Source: JBJXGE01 sp046154185
Lineage (GTDB): Bacteria; Planctomycetota; UBA8108; UBA1146; JAJFFE01
Assembly (NCBI GenBank): GCA_046154185.1
Contig: JBJXGE010000025.1
Location: 1-60,532 of the forward strand
DNA length: 60,532 nt
Reading direction: 5' to 3'
Both the position numbers and the translations under genes were made by a program. Under the pieces are notes generated by a model. It had not been told where the DNA came from, did not search any database, and worked only from the letters and a program-made list of their open reading frames with translations. Below are positions 51,465-59,989 of the stretch, piece after piece; position 1 is the stretch's first letter, and the number at the start of each line of letters is the position of its first letter.

Positions 51465-52031
51465 CTAGTTTTGCTGTTCGGGATCGCGCGTCACTCTTGA
51501 GCGCACGGACTGCGAACTCGGCGGACCCGCAAACGCGGCGCGCAAGCGTTCACACCGCTTCGGCAGTTCGCGAAAAAACTCAGCGGCTGAACTTGCGTTG
51601 CTGTCGATGAAGCACCACGTGCCGAGTAACTCATAATTCACCGCGCGATCTTCGCGCGCGATGGTCGATAGGATCTCGTCGAGTGTCGCCGGCGCCGCGG
51701 CGCCGCGCTGCGCCGCCGCCGAAAGATCGAGCGCCACTGCATATTGCGGCGCGCGGCCGGCATCCATCGCCTTCGTTTCAAACAAGAGCGCTTGCTGCCC
51801 AGCGAATTCACCGGTCAGCAATGCGCAGTCTCGCGGACGGTCGGGCGCGGGCGATGACGCCGCGCCCGGCGGTCGCGCGCTCGACTCGGCGTTGCCGGCC
51901 GACTTCCAGCCCAAGCGTTTCCCCGCGCGGAGCCAACGCCGTCGTCGCAGTCGAATCCATCCGCGCTGCACGACGAGACCGACGAGGATCGAGAGAGCCA
52001 GCGTCGCGAGCCAACCCAGAACATTCTTCAA
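51465..52031 (-). CDS. Hypothetical single-pass membrane protein
   Basis: This protein of about 188 aa is unrecognised. It has one N-terminal membrane helix (VLGWLATLALSILVGLVVQRG) followed by a very basic stretch (RLRRRRWLRAGKR) and a soluble domain (ALLTGEFAGQQALLFETKAM, QYAVALDLSAAAQRG). I prefer the TTG at 52031, which has GGAAAG eight bases upstream, over TTG 52058. The pattern of the soluble part (flat beta-rich, Trp/Cys in GTWCFID) does not match a family I know. Confidence 0.6.
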   Translation of the reverse strand: MKNVLGWLATLALSILVGLVVQRGWIRLRRRRWLRAGKRLGWKSAGNAESSARPPGAASSPAPDRPRDCALLTGEFAGQQALLFETKAMDAGRAPQYAVALDLSAAAQRGAAAPATLDEILSTIAREDRAVNYELLGTWCFIDSNASSAAEFFRELPKRCERLRAAFAGPPSSQSVRSRVTRDPEQQN

Positions 52032-52280
52032 GACGCAAGTCTTTCCGATCAGAGCCAACTACCAGCGACCAGGCCGTCGAAAAGTCGATCGACAATGGTA
52101 CGCGAGCGTACGATCGAACGGCTAGGCTTCGTCGGCGCTTCGGCGCGGCGCCCCTCGTTTTCGCGCCACGTGAATCTCCAACTACAATCGAACACTCGCT
52201 TGAGGTTCCATCGCAAGCCCTAGATAATCCGACCCGCATTCGAAGGCTTCCGCTGGGTCCATAGAAGGAGAATCACGCAC

Positions 52281-52865
52281 TTGGTAGCAGCTCAGCATCT
52301 GCGATTCTTGCGCGCGTTCATCAGTCGCCCGCAACAAGTCGGCGCTCTCGCCCCCAGCTCGCGCTACCTCGCTCGCGCCATGATCAAGGGCTTCGATCTC
52401 GCGCACGCCAAGGTCGTCATCGAAGTCGGTCCCGGCACCGGCGCCTTCACCGAATCGATCTTGAATGCCAAGGGAGCCGACACCCGGCTCATCGCGATCG
52501 AGCGCAATCCGCAAATGGCGACGCACCTGCGCGCGCGCTTTCCCAATCTCGAACTGTTTGTCGAATCCGCCGAGCACACGCCGGAGATACTCGAGCGTCT
52601 GGGACTCGAGCGCGCGGAGTACATCATTTGCGGTTTGCCCTGGGCATCGTTTTCGGATGAGCTGCAGAATGTGCTGCTGAAGTCGATCTTGCGCAGCCTG
52701 AAAGAGACCGGCGTCTTCTCGACTTTCACTTATACGACGACATCGTGGTTGCCGAGCGCGCGACGTTTCCGGGCGAAGCTCGAGGCGCATTTCGCTAACG
52801 TCGAGTTGACCCCCACCGTGTGGCGCAACATGCCGCCGGCTTTCGCCTACCGTTGCTTCCGCTAA
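52281..52865 (+). CDS. Phospholipid N-methyltransferase-type SAM enzyme (PmtA-like)
   Basis: The 194-aa protein has the features of rhizobial PmtA-like phospholipid methyltransferases, which turn phosphatidylethanolamine into methylated derivatives: FLRAFISRPQQVGALAPSSRYLARAM, the SAM motif VVIEVGPGTGAFTESIL, LIAIERNPQMATHLR, and IICGLPWASFSDELQ. It is also related to rRNA adenine dimethylases but lacks their C-terminal domain. The start is TTG 52281, ten bases after AAGGAG. It is a single gene. Confidence 0.82.
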   Translation: MVAAQHLRFLRAFISRPQQVGALAPSSRYLARAMIKGFDLAHAKVVIEVGPGTGAFTESILNAKGADTRLIAIERNPQMATHLRARFPNLELFVESAEHTPEILERLGLERAEYIICGLPWASFSDELQNVLLKSILRSLKETGVFSTFTYTTTSWLPSARRFRAKLEAHFANVELTPTVWRNMPPAFAYRCFR

Positions 52866-52940
52866 CTCGATCTTTGCACGGCGATCCGTTCATGAAAAAT
52901 CGCGCCGCGGTGAAACTGCTTGACTTCGTTCGACCCGCAC

Positions 52941-52972
52941 CTACTATTCCGTACGTACGTAGCCGATAGTAG
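52941..52972. promoter_or_regulatory. 32-bp palindrome, probable BlaI-type operator
   Basis: CTACTAT at the left matches ATAGTAG at the right, and the centre ACGTACGT-type core (TACGTACGTA) is itself palindromic; only four central positions on each arm fail to pair. It is 42 bp upstream of the BlaI-type gene. BlaI/MecI dimers bind palindromes with TACTA/TAGTA-like ends, so autoregulation is likely. Confidence 0.65.
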
Positions 52973-53014
52973 TAATCAGTAGCAGACACCGGAAGTCGAA
53001 TGGGAGGAGTCGAG

Positions 53015-53395
53015 ATGGCCGAGCCATTGGGCGATTTGCAGCTCCTCGTCATGGGTGTGATTTGGGAGCTGGGCAATGCGACGGTCGCCGAGGCGCATCA
53101 AGAATTGCTGAAGCAGCGGCCGCTCGCCTACACGACGGTGCTCTCGACGCTCAGAAACTTGGAGCGCCGTGGATATCTGCAGCACACGGTCGAAGGTAAA
53201 GCGCACCGCTTCTATCCGGACGTGAGCCGCGACGCGCACACAACGGCAAGTGTTCACACTCTCATTGAGAGTCTTTTCGGCGGGCGACCCGAGCGCCTCA
53301 TGAGCCATCTCCTCGGCAGCGAGCGCATCGACGCGCGCGCGATTCAGCGCATTCGCACACTGCTCGCGGATCCGCCGCCGGGAGCGCAACGATGA
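53015..53395 (+). CDS. blaI: BlaI/MecI/CopY-family transcriptional repressor
   Basis: The 126-aa repressor has a winged helix (EPLGDLQLLVMGVIWELGNA, AYTTVLSTLRNLERRGYLQH) and a C-terminal dimerisation part. Family members repress their own operon until a partner membrane protease cleaves them. GGAGG suits ATG 53015 (seven-base spacing); ATG 53000 lies upstream of that site. Its TGA overlaps the start of the BlaR1-like gene. A strong palindrome lies just upstream. Confidence 0.92.
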   Translation: MAEPLGDLQLLVMGVIWELGNATVAEAHQELLKQRPLAYTTVLSTLRNLERRGYLQHTVEGKAHRFYPDVSRDAHTTASVHTLIESLFGGRPERLMSHLLGSERIDARAIQRIRTLLADPPPGAQR

Positions 53396-56300
53396 ACTCA
53401 AGCGCGGAATTCTCGCTGGCAGACATTATCAACGCGCTTTGGTTGCTAACGCTGTGGCTCGCGCTGCCGCTTGCGGCCGGCCTCCTCCTGCATCGTCATT
53501 CGATGCGCGGCGAACGCGGGCTCTTGCGCGTCGCGATTCTTTCGGCGCCGCTCGCGGTTTTCTGCGGTCTGTGGTTTGCGCCGAACACCACCGCGCTCTT
53601 CCAATGGTCGAGTGCCGCGCCGGCTGCGGCCGTGCGCTCGTACGCCGTGCTCTTCGCGCCGACCGATGACCCGCGCACAAGTGCCGTTCCCGCTCGACCC
53701 GACGACCGGTCGCTCCAAGCGCTCGATGAACCGTGTGAAGATCGATCCGGGCCGTGTGTTTCAGCGCCGGAAGACGCGTTCGTGGATAGCGACGCTGATT
53801 CGCTCGATCCCCATTCGGTGCAACTATTCGCGCAGCTCACGCCAGAGCAAGCCGCGGAGTTGTTCGGCAGCGACACGCGGATCGCCGCGGAACTCGACTC
53901 AGGTGTCGAACTCGGTTTGTTCGAGATCACGATTCCGACCGAGTCACTGCGGGCTGCATCCGAGCCGACGGCGAGCGCGCCGCGCGTCGATGGGGCCCGC
54001 GATACACACGAGCGCGCTGCAAACGCGCCGACGCCGGCCGTCGCCGATCGCGACAAGCAAACCGAGACACTATTTCCGAGCGCGCCGCTGTCGTCGCCCA
54101 CCGACGGCAGCGGTGACGCCGGTCTCGCCATCACCCACGGCGGCGGAACGTTCGCCAGTCGCGCACTCCTTGGACTGTGGTGCGTTGCCGCCGCTTGGAT
54201 CTTGTTGCGCTTGCTAGCGGCGCACGTCGCGCTGCGCCGCATCCGCGATGCGTGGCAGCCGGTCGACGCCGACTTCGTCGCGACGGCGCGCACACTCGCG
54301 GAACGCGTCGGCTATCGCCGACGCTTCGGCGTCTTCACGGCGCGCCGACTCGCGGAGGCCGTCGCCAGCGGTTGGTTGCGACCGGCGGTCGCGATACCAA
54401 GTGCGTGGCTCGCGCGACTCTCGCGGCGCGATATCGAGCCGTTGTTGTTGCATGAAATCGCGCACCTCAAGCATCGCGATCCGTTGTGGCGCAGCATCGC
54501 TTGGTTTTGTTCGGCGGTGTTGTGGCCGCACCCGCTCCTCCATTGGCTCGTGCGCCGCGAGCAACGGTTGTCGGAAGAAGTCGCCGACGAGCTGACACTC
54601 GCGGCCGGCGCCGATCGTCGCCACTACGCGCAACTCTTGGGAAAACTCGCGACCGAGCGGGAGTTCTCCGCTCTGCCGTCGCTCGCTTCCGGTACCTTCG
54701 GACCCCGCACTCACCTCGAAGGGAGAATCCGCATGATCCTCACTCAAGCGACTCGACCGACCGGCCGCGGCGGTTGGGCGCGCACGACGTTCGTGTGTCT
54801 CGCTTGTCTCGCGCTGTTAGGTCTCGCCGTCGCGCATCCGCTCGTTGGATCCGCACAGGCGAATGACGACGCGCGTTATCAAGTGGAAGTGCGCTCGCAG
54901 GACGGTTGGTGGATTGGCGAGGGGCGCGCGCCTGGCGCCGATGGAAAAGTTGTATGGACAGTTCGCCTGGCGCCGACCGCAGCGGGAGTTCCGGCGCGCA
55001 TCGAACACTCGGGCACGACCGCCATCGTGCGCGTCGGAAATCGCGAGTGGACTATCGGCGCCGATACCGGGCAAGCGAAGGAGCGTGTCGCGCGAACGGC
55101 GCCGAGCTCTCCATCGAATCCGTTCGTAACTGCGCCGGATTTGCCAGCGGCGACCGCCCCTTGCGAGGTCACAACGCCCGTCGCTGCGCTCCCGTGTCCG
55201 CCCGAACCTTCGTCCGATCCGTTCGCGAGCAGCCCGCGCGCGAAGAATATCACCGGCTCGATAGATCCCCTCGGCCGCTATGTGGATTTGCAAACCCGCA
55301 CCGAGCGACAAAAAATTGAACTTCAGCAACGGGAACTCACCGATCGACTGCGCGTGATGGAAGAGCGGCTTGCGCGCGCGAAGTTGCTGGAGGGCGCGGG
55401 CACCATTTCGAGTCACGAACTAGAAGAAGCAGAACTGGCGCTCGGCGCCGCGCGCACGAATCTCAAACTACTCGAGATCGAACTCGCCGCCCCGACGCCG
55501 GCGCCGAGCCTCGAACCGCTGATGCCGTGTCCACCTTACCCGCCAGCCGCCGCCGCCGAACCGACCCCCGCGTATCCGCCAACGCCGGACGACTGCGCGC
55601 CGCCGCGCCCGCGCGCGCCGAAATCCGCGGTCAAGTCCGCGAAGGCCGCACGCGAACTCGCGCAGAAACTCGCAACGTTGCGATCGACGCACGAGTTGGA
55701 GCTCAAGCGCGCACTCACCGAATGTGAAGCCGCCGTCGACGACCTGAGTTCAAGCGCCGCGCAAGCGACGAGCATGGACGCAGCTAAAGCCGCGTACGAG
55801 ATGGCGCAAAAACGAGCGCACGAAGTGCATCGCCTCTGGACTGCGCAACGATCGCTGCGCGACACGATCGAAAAAGATTTCAGACCCCGAGCGCAACAGG
55901 CGCGCGATGAATTGCAGCGAAGCCTCGTGCTTCGGCAGCGCGACCACGAACGAGCGAGCCACACCGCCCGTCGCACGATTGAGCAACGCTTGCAGCAACT
56001 CGAGGAGGAGCTCCAGAAGTCGCGCGAAGAGCACCAGGCAGCCCAGGAGCAACTCCAGGCCGAACACGAGCGACAGCTCCACGAACTCGAGCGGCAGCTG
56101 CAGCGGCGCGAACGCGAATTCGAACGCGCAATGCGACAGATCCAACGTGAGCAAGAGCGCAGCCTCAAACAGAACGAGCAAGACGTCGAGGAACAGAGCC
56201 TCGAGCACGAAGGGCTCATGAACACGTTTCAAGAAATTTCGGAGGAAAGCGCCAGCATCGAAGAGGAAGTCGAGACTTCCACGCGCGAACGAATCGAAGC

Positions 56301-56769
56301 GCTGGAGCAAGAGTTGAAGCAGCTGCACGCTAGGCTTCGGCACGCGGCGCGGGCCGCGCAGCGCAATCAGGCCGCGGAAGCGCCGGAGGCGGAGTTCGAG
56401 GCAATAGAGCAAGACGCTGCTCGCGAAGCGGACTGCGACGACATGGGCGATGGTGAAGAGGAGGAAGAGGTCGATTGTGAAGAGGAGGATCAGGGCGATA
56501 GTGAAGAGGAAGAAGTGACTGAAGAGCCGGAGGAGTCGCCATCCGATTCAGCGCGAGAGCTTGAGTTGGATATGAACAGTCGCTATCACCCCGCCGCAAG
56601 CTTGACGCCCGTTAATCTCACGAACGGCGTCGAGGCTTCCTCCGCCGCGGAGCAAGCGGAACTCGCCGACCTCGCGCGCGAAATTGCGTTCATCCGCGAG
56701 ACCGTGCAACTCGTCAAGGAATCCGTGAAAGAAAAGTTGCGTCTGCGCGCGCCGCAAACCGAACGCTAG
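53392..56769 (+). CDS. BlaR1/MecR1-like M56 metalloprotease with long coiled coil and acidic C-terminus
   Basis: The 1125-aa membrane protein starts with BlaR1-type helices (IINALWLLTLWLALPLAAGLLL, LLRVAILSAPLAVFCGLW) and the M56 zinc site HEIAHLKH (His354-His358) in LLLHEIAHLKHRDPLWR. A further helix lies near residues 465-480. Instead of a penicillin-binding sensor, the C-terminal half has a beta-rich linker, a Pro-rich spacer, then a long coiled coil (about 710-1000: LQQLEEELQKSREEHQAAQE and similar), and an acidic block (about 1015-1055, GEEEEEVDCEEEDQ). A shorter hairpin (about 640-700) resembles membrane-fusion/TolC-type helices. It would cleave the adjacent repressor; the signal is unknown. 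ATGA overlap with blaI. Confidence 0.87.
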   Translation: MNSSAEFSLADIINALWLLTLWLALPLAAGLLLHRHSMRGERGLLRVAILSAPLAVFCGLWFAPNTTALFQWSSAAPAAAVRSYAVLFAPTDDPRTSAVPARPDDRSLQALDEPCEDRSGPCVSAPEDAFVDSDADSLDPHSVQLFAQLTPEQAAELFGSDTRIAAELDSGVELGLFEITIPTESLRAASEPTASAPRVDGARDTHERAANAPTPAVADRDKQTETLFPSAPLSSPTDGSGDAGLAITHGGGTFASRALLGLWCVAAAWILLRLLAAHVALRRIRDAWQPVDADFVATARTLAERVGYRRRFGVFTARRLAEAVASGWLRPAVAIPSAWLARLSRRDIEPLLLHEIAHLKHRDPLWRSIAWFCSAVLWPHPLLHWLVRREQRLSEEVADELTLAAGADRRHYAQLLGKLATEREFSALPSLASGTFGPRTHLEGRIRMILTQATRPTGRGGWARTTFVCLACLALLGLAVAHPLVGSAQANDDARYQVEVRSQDGWWIGEGRAPGADGKVVWTVRLAPTAAGVPARIEHSGTTAIVRVGNREWTIGADTGQAKERVARTAPSSPSNPFVTAPDLPAATAPCEVTTPVAALPCPPEPSSDPFASSPRAKNITGSIDPLGRYVDLQTRTERQKIELQQRELTDRLRVMEERLARAKLLEGAGTISSHELEEAELALGAARTNLKLLEIELAAPTPAPSLEPLMPCPPYPPAAAAEPTPAYPPTPDDCAPPRPRAPKSAVKSAKAARELAQKLATLRSTHELELKRALTECEAAVDDLSSSAAQATSMDAAKAAYEMAQKRAHEVHRLWTAQRSLRDTIEKDFRPRAQQARDELQRSLVLRQRDHERASHTARRTIEQRLQQLEEELQKSREEHQAAQEQLQAEHERQLHELERQLQRREREFERAMRQIQREQERSLKQNEQDVEEQSLEHEGLMNTFQEISEESASIEEEVETSTRERIEALEQELKQLHARLRHAARAAQRNQAAEAPEAEFEAIEQDAAREADCDDMGDGEEEEEVDCEEEDQGDSEEEEVTEEPEESPSDSARELELDMNSRYHPAASLTPVNLTNGVEASSAAEQAELADLAREIAFIRETVQLVKESVKEKLRLRAPQTER

Positions 56770-56833
56770 GTCGTCGGCTGGCAAGGGAGCAAGCCGGCAA
56801 TCGGTGTTCGACCGTCGCCGTGGAAACAATCGA

Positions 56834-56870
56834 CCCGCCGCAACGCACGTCGTTGAGGCGGGTTTTCTTG
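56834..56870 (+). terminator. Rho-independent terminator after the BlaR1-like gene
   Basis: CCCGCCGCAACG and CGTTGAGGCGGG form a 12-bp stem with one mismatch around the loop CACGT, followed by TTTTCTTGTT. It is about 65 bp past the stop and lies between convergent genes, so it may also act for rsmB on the other strand. Confidence 0.8.
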
Positions 56871-56886
56871 TTGAACGAAATTGCGA

Positions 56887-58359
56887 TTACTTGCGCGCGA
56901 AGATCGCGACGAAGAACCCATCGGTTCCGTCGCGAGCGGACTGGAGCTGCAAGCACGCCTCGGTGGTCGGCGGCGCCGAGGTGCAACCGACGGCGCGCCA
57001 AGTCTCACCGAACGGAACAAGCGTGAACTCCGCCGCCTGCGCGTTGAGGAACCGATCGACTTGCGCTTCATTCTCCTCGCGGAGGAGCGAACACGTCGAA
57101 TACACCAAGCGCCCACCTGGCTTCACGAGTGGCGCCGCAAGATCGAGCAGCGCGGACTGGCGCCCGGCGAGATCGACGATGTCTTCCGGCAACAGATTGA
57201 AGCGCCGATCGGGGTTGCGCCGCAAAGTGCCCGTGCCTGTGCACGGCGCATCGACGAGCACCCGGTCGAACGCGCGCTTGTGACGACGCAAGTACGGATC
57301 GCGTTCCGTCGCGAGCGGAACGCATTGCACGTTGTGCACATTAGCGCGGCGCTGGCGCCGCGTCGTTTCCTTGAGACGGCGCTCCGAAGTATCGCAGGCG
57401 ATGATGCTGCCGCGATTTTCCATCAAGGCGGCGAGCGCGAGCGTCTTGCCGCCGGCGCCCGCACAAAGATCGCAAACGCGTTGACCGCGCGAAACGCCGA
57501 CGAGGAGCGCGGCGAGCTGCGACCCTTCGTCCTGCACTTCAAACCAACCTTTTTCGAAAACTTCCAAGCGCCCGAGCGCCGGGCGACCATTGAGTCGCAG
57601 TCCGAGCGGCGAATGCGGCGTTTCCTGACAAGCGATACCGCGGGCGCGCAGCGCTTCCGCGAGCGCGACGCGCGTCGTGAGCAACGTGTTCACGCGCACA
57701 TCGACCGGCGCCTCCTCGAGAAGACAATTGAACTCGCCGTCCGCGGCGTCGCCAAGGCGCGCGCGCAGTTGCGCCTCGAGCCAAGCGGGCAAGTTTGCGC
57801 GCACGGCCAGCGGTTGCTCGACGTGATCGATCGTTTGGCGTGCGAGCTTCCGCGCGAGCATGAGCGCATACTCGGGCAGCGCGCCATCGGCATCCTCGGC
57901 GGCGTCGAGATCGAGTGCGAGTCCGAACGCCGACGCGATCGCGGGGAGTTCGAGGCCCGCTTCGAGTACGAGCGACGCGAGCACACGGTCGGGCCAGTCG
58001 ATGGGTTCGTCGGCGAGCGCAATATCCGCATCGCGCGCGCGTTCGATCCACCAATCGAGTTGTGCGCGGCGCCGTAGCACGCGATGCACGAGACTCGCGA
58101 CCGCTTGTCGATCCGCGTCGCTCAACTCGCGGTGATCGCGAAAAAAACCACCCAGCAGCGTATCGAGCGGACGCGCCGTTTCTTCGCTGGCACTCAACAC
58201 TTGAGTCGCTGCTGTGGCCAAGCAAAACGGCGCGGACCGCGGCGGTTCCTGGTGTGAGTGAGACGAGCGCGGCGCGCCGGCGCGCGGGCGCTGAGGTCGC
58301 GGGGTTGAAGGAGAACGAGGCGGCCTGGGAGGCGTCGAGTCCGACCGAGAAGGCGACAT
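56887..58359 (-). CDS. rsmB: RsmB-type 16S rRNA (cytosine-C5) methyltransferase with NusB-like N-terminus
   Basis: The 490-aa enzyme methylates C967 of 16S rRNA in its family. After a low-complexity N-terminus of about 45 residues (many P, R, S), which suggests that the true start may be internal, a NusB-like helical domain runs to about 190 (LDTLLGGFFRDHRELSDADR, ASLVHRVLRRRAQLDWWI). The catalytic domain has VRVNTLLTTR, VQDEGSQLAALL, VCDLCAGAGGKTLALAAL, DAPCTGTGTLRRNPD and YSTCSLLREENE, with both catalytic Cys residues present. It converges with the BlaR1-like gene. Confidence 0.92.
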   Translation of the reverse strand: MSPSRSDSTPPRPPRSPSTPRPQRPRAGAPRSSHSHQEPPRSAPFCLATAATQVLSASEETARPLDTLLGGFFRDHRELSDADRQAVASLVHRVLRRRAQLDWWIERARDADIALADEPIDWPDRVLASLVLEAGLELPAIASAFGLALDLDAAEDADGALPEYALMLARKLARQTIDHVEQPLAVRANLPAWLEAQLRARLGDAADGEFNCLLEEAPVDVRVNTLLTTRVALAEALRARGIACQETPHSPLGLRLNGRPALGRLEVFEKGWFEVQDEGSQLAALLVGVSRGQRVCDLCAGAGGKTLALAALMENRGSIIACDTSERRLKETTRRQRRANVHNVQCVPLATERDPYLRRHKRAFDRVLVDAPCTGTGTLRRNPDRRFNLLPEDIVDLAGRQSALLDLAAPLVKPGGRLVYSTCSLLREENEAQVDRFLNAQAAEFTLVPFGETWRAVGCTSAPPTTEACLQLQSARDGTDGFFVAIFARK

Positions 58360-58516
58360 GGGAGATTGCTTTCAAGCTGACAGAGTGACGAGCACTATAG
58401 CGCCGGCGCGCGCACTTGCCAGCTCGCGGGGCATAACCTATGGTCACGCCCTTGCGCGCGTTCGCGCGCTGAAACCGAGTGTTCTCCCGCGTTCGGAAAG
58501 ATTCGCGGCCGCGCTT

Positions 58517-59989
58517 ATGACGGCACCGCCCTCCACAAACATCACAGCGAGTTACGGCGCGCGCGCGCGACGCGGCGCCATCTTCTCGACGCTTGGCTAC
58601 GGCGGCAGCTATGCGATGCGGCTCGTGAGCCTCTTGGTGCTCTCGCACTTGTTCAAGGACAACAAGGCCGCACTCGCACAGATTAACTTGGTCGGCGTCT
58701 ACATGACGGGGTTGCAACTCTTCTCGGACATCGGTCTCGGCCCAAGCCTCGTGCAAAATCCGCGCGGCGACGATCCGAGGTTTATCAACACCGCGTGGAC
58801 TCTACAGGTGATCCGCGGCGGGTTGCTCTGGATCGTCGCGCTCGCGGGGGCGTTGCCGTTCGCGGCGTTCTACGCGGAACAGGATCTGCCGCCGGGCTTG
58901 AGTTGGATCATCCCAGTCGTCGCACTCGGCGCGCTGTTGGGCGGTTTCAACAGCATGCGGCTCTTCACGTTGTTTCGGCACATGGCGCAAGGTCGCCTGA
59001 TGATCGTTGAACTCATCGCGCAGGCGCTCGCGCTCGCGACGACCGTCGTGTGGGCGATGCGCGATCTCAGCGTGTGGGCGTTGGTCGCCGGCGGGTTGGT
59101 GTCGGGGCTTGCGAAGTTGATTTTGAGCCACTTCGCGCTCCCGGGAATCCGCGATCGCTTTTGTTGGGATGCGGAAGCCGCGCGCGCGGTGTTCCGATTT
59201 GGCGGTTGGATCTTCATCAGCACGGTGCTCGCGTTTCTGGTCGGGCACCTCGACAAGCTGGTGTTCGCGAAGTTGATTCCAAGCGAACTCTTCGCCGACT
59301 ACGGCTATGCGTTGCAGATCGCGCAATTGCCGGCGCTCGTGCTCGTCAACCTGACGGCGAGCATCGCGTTTCCCTATTACAGTCGACTCCACGAGCGCGG
59401 CGACGCGCTCGATCCGGCTTATCGACGCGTGCGTTGGCTCTTGCTACTCGGCGGTGGTTGGACGATGTCGGGACTCATCGCGGGCGGCCAGACGGCGGTC
59501 GATCTCGTGCTGCCGGCGCAGTTCGCGGCGGCGGGCTGGATGGTTCCGTGGCTCGCGTTCGCGTATTGGATGTATTTGCTCGAAGCGACAAACGGTTCGG
59601 CCTTGCTTGCGAAAGGGCTCTCGCAGTGGGTCGCCGCTGCCGGGTTGGGAAAGCTCATCGCGATGGCGGTCTTCATTCCGGTCGGCTACAAGTGGTACGG
59701 CTTCCCGGGCGCCGTCGCCGGCTTCGCGCTGACGGATGCGTTTCGCTACGGCGTGTCCGCGCTCGCCACGCATCGCGTCGGTCTCCGCGGTTGGCGAATG
59801 GACCTCGGTCTCAGCATCGTGATCACCGCCATCAGCGCCGCCGGCTGGTACGCAAATGCCTGGGTCGAAACCTACGACGCCCCGACGTGGCTCCGCGCCC
59901 TCACCGTATTCGTCGTTGTGAGCATCGGATGGTCCCCTTTCGCCGCACCGTTGATCATCGCGCGGCGCGCGCGGGGCAACTCGGGGTAG
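58517..59989 (+). CDS. Oligosaccharide flippase (MOP/Wzx-type)
   Basis: The 490-aa integral membrane protein has about twelve to fourteen helices and the N-terminal pattern of polysaccharide export flippases: GAIFSTLGYGGSYAMRLVSLLVLSHL, DIGLGPSLVQN, and FRFGGWIFISTVLAFLVGHLDKLVFA. It would flip lipid-linked sugars across the inner membrane. ATG 58517 begins the conserved part; the frame is open further upstream but overlaps rsmB's start region. No glycosyltransferase is adjacent within the window. Confidence 0.88.
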   Translation: MTAPPSTNITASYGARARRGAIFSTLGYGGSYAMRLVSLLVLSHLFKDNKAALAQINLVGVYMTGLQLFSDIGLGPSLVQNPRGDDPRFINTAWTLQVIRGGLLWIVALAGALPFAAFYAEQDLPPGLSWIIPVVALGALLGGFNSMRLFTLFRHMAQGRLMIVELIAQALALATTVVWAMRDLSVWALVAGGLVSGLAKLILSHFALPGIRDRFCWDAEAARAVFRFGGWIFISTVLAFLVGHLDKLVFAKLIPSELFADYGYALQIAQLPALVLVNLTASIAFPYYSRLHERGDALDPAYRRVRWLLLLGGGWTMSGLIAGGQTAVDLVLPAQFAAAGWMVPWLAFAYWMYLLEATNGSALLAKGLSQWVAAAGLGKLIAMAVFIPVGYKWYGFPGAVAGFALTDAFRYGVSALATHRVGLRGWRMDLGLSIVITAISAAGWYANAWVETYDAPTWLRALTVFVVVSIGWSPFAAPLIIARRARGNSG

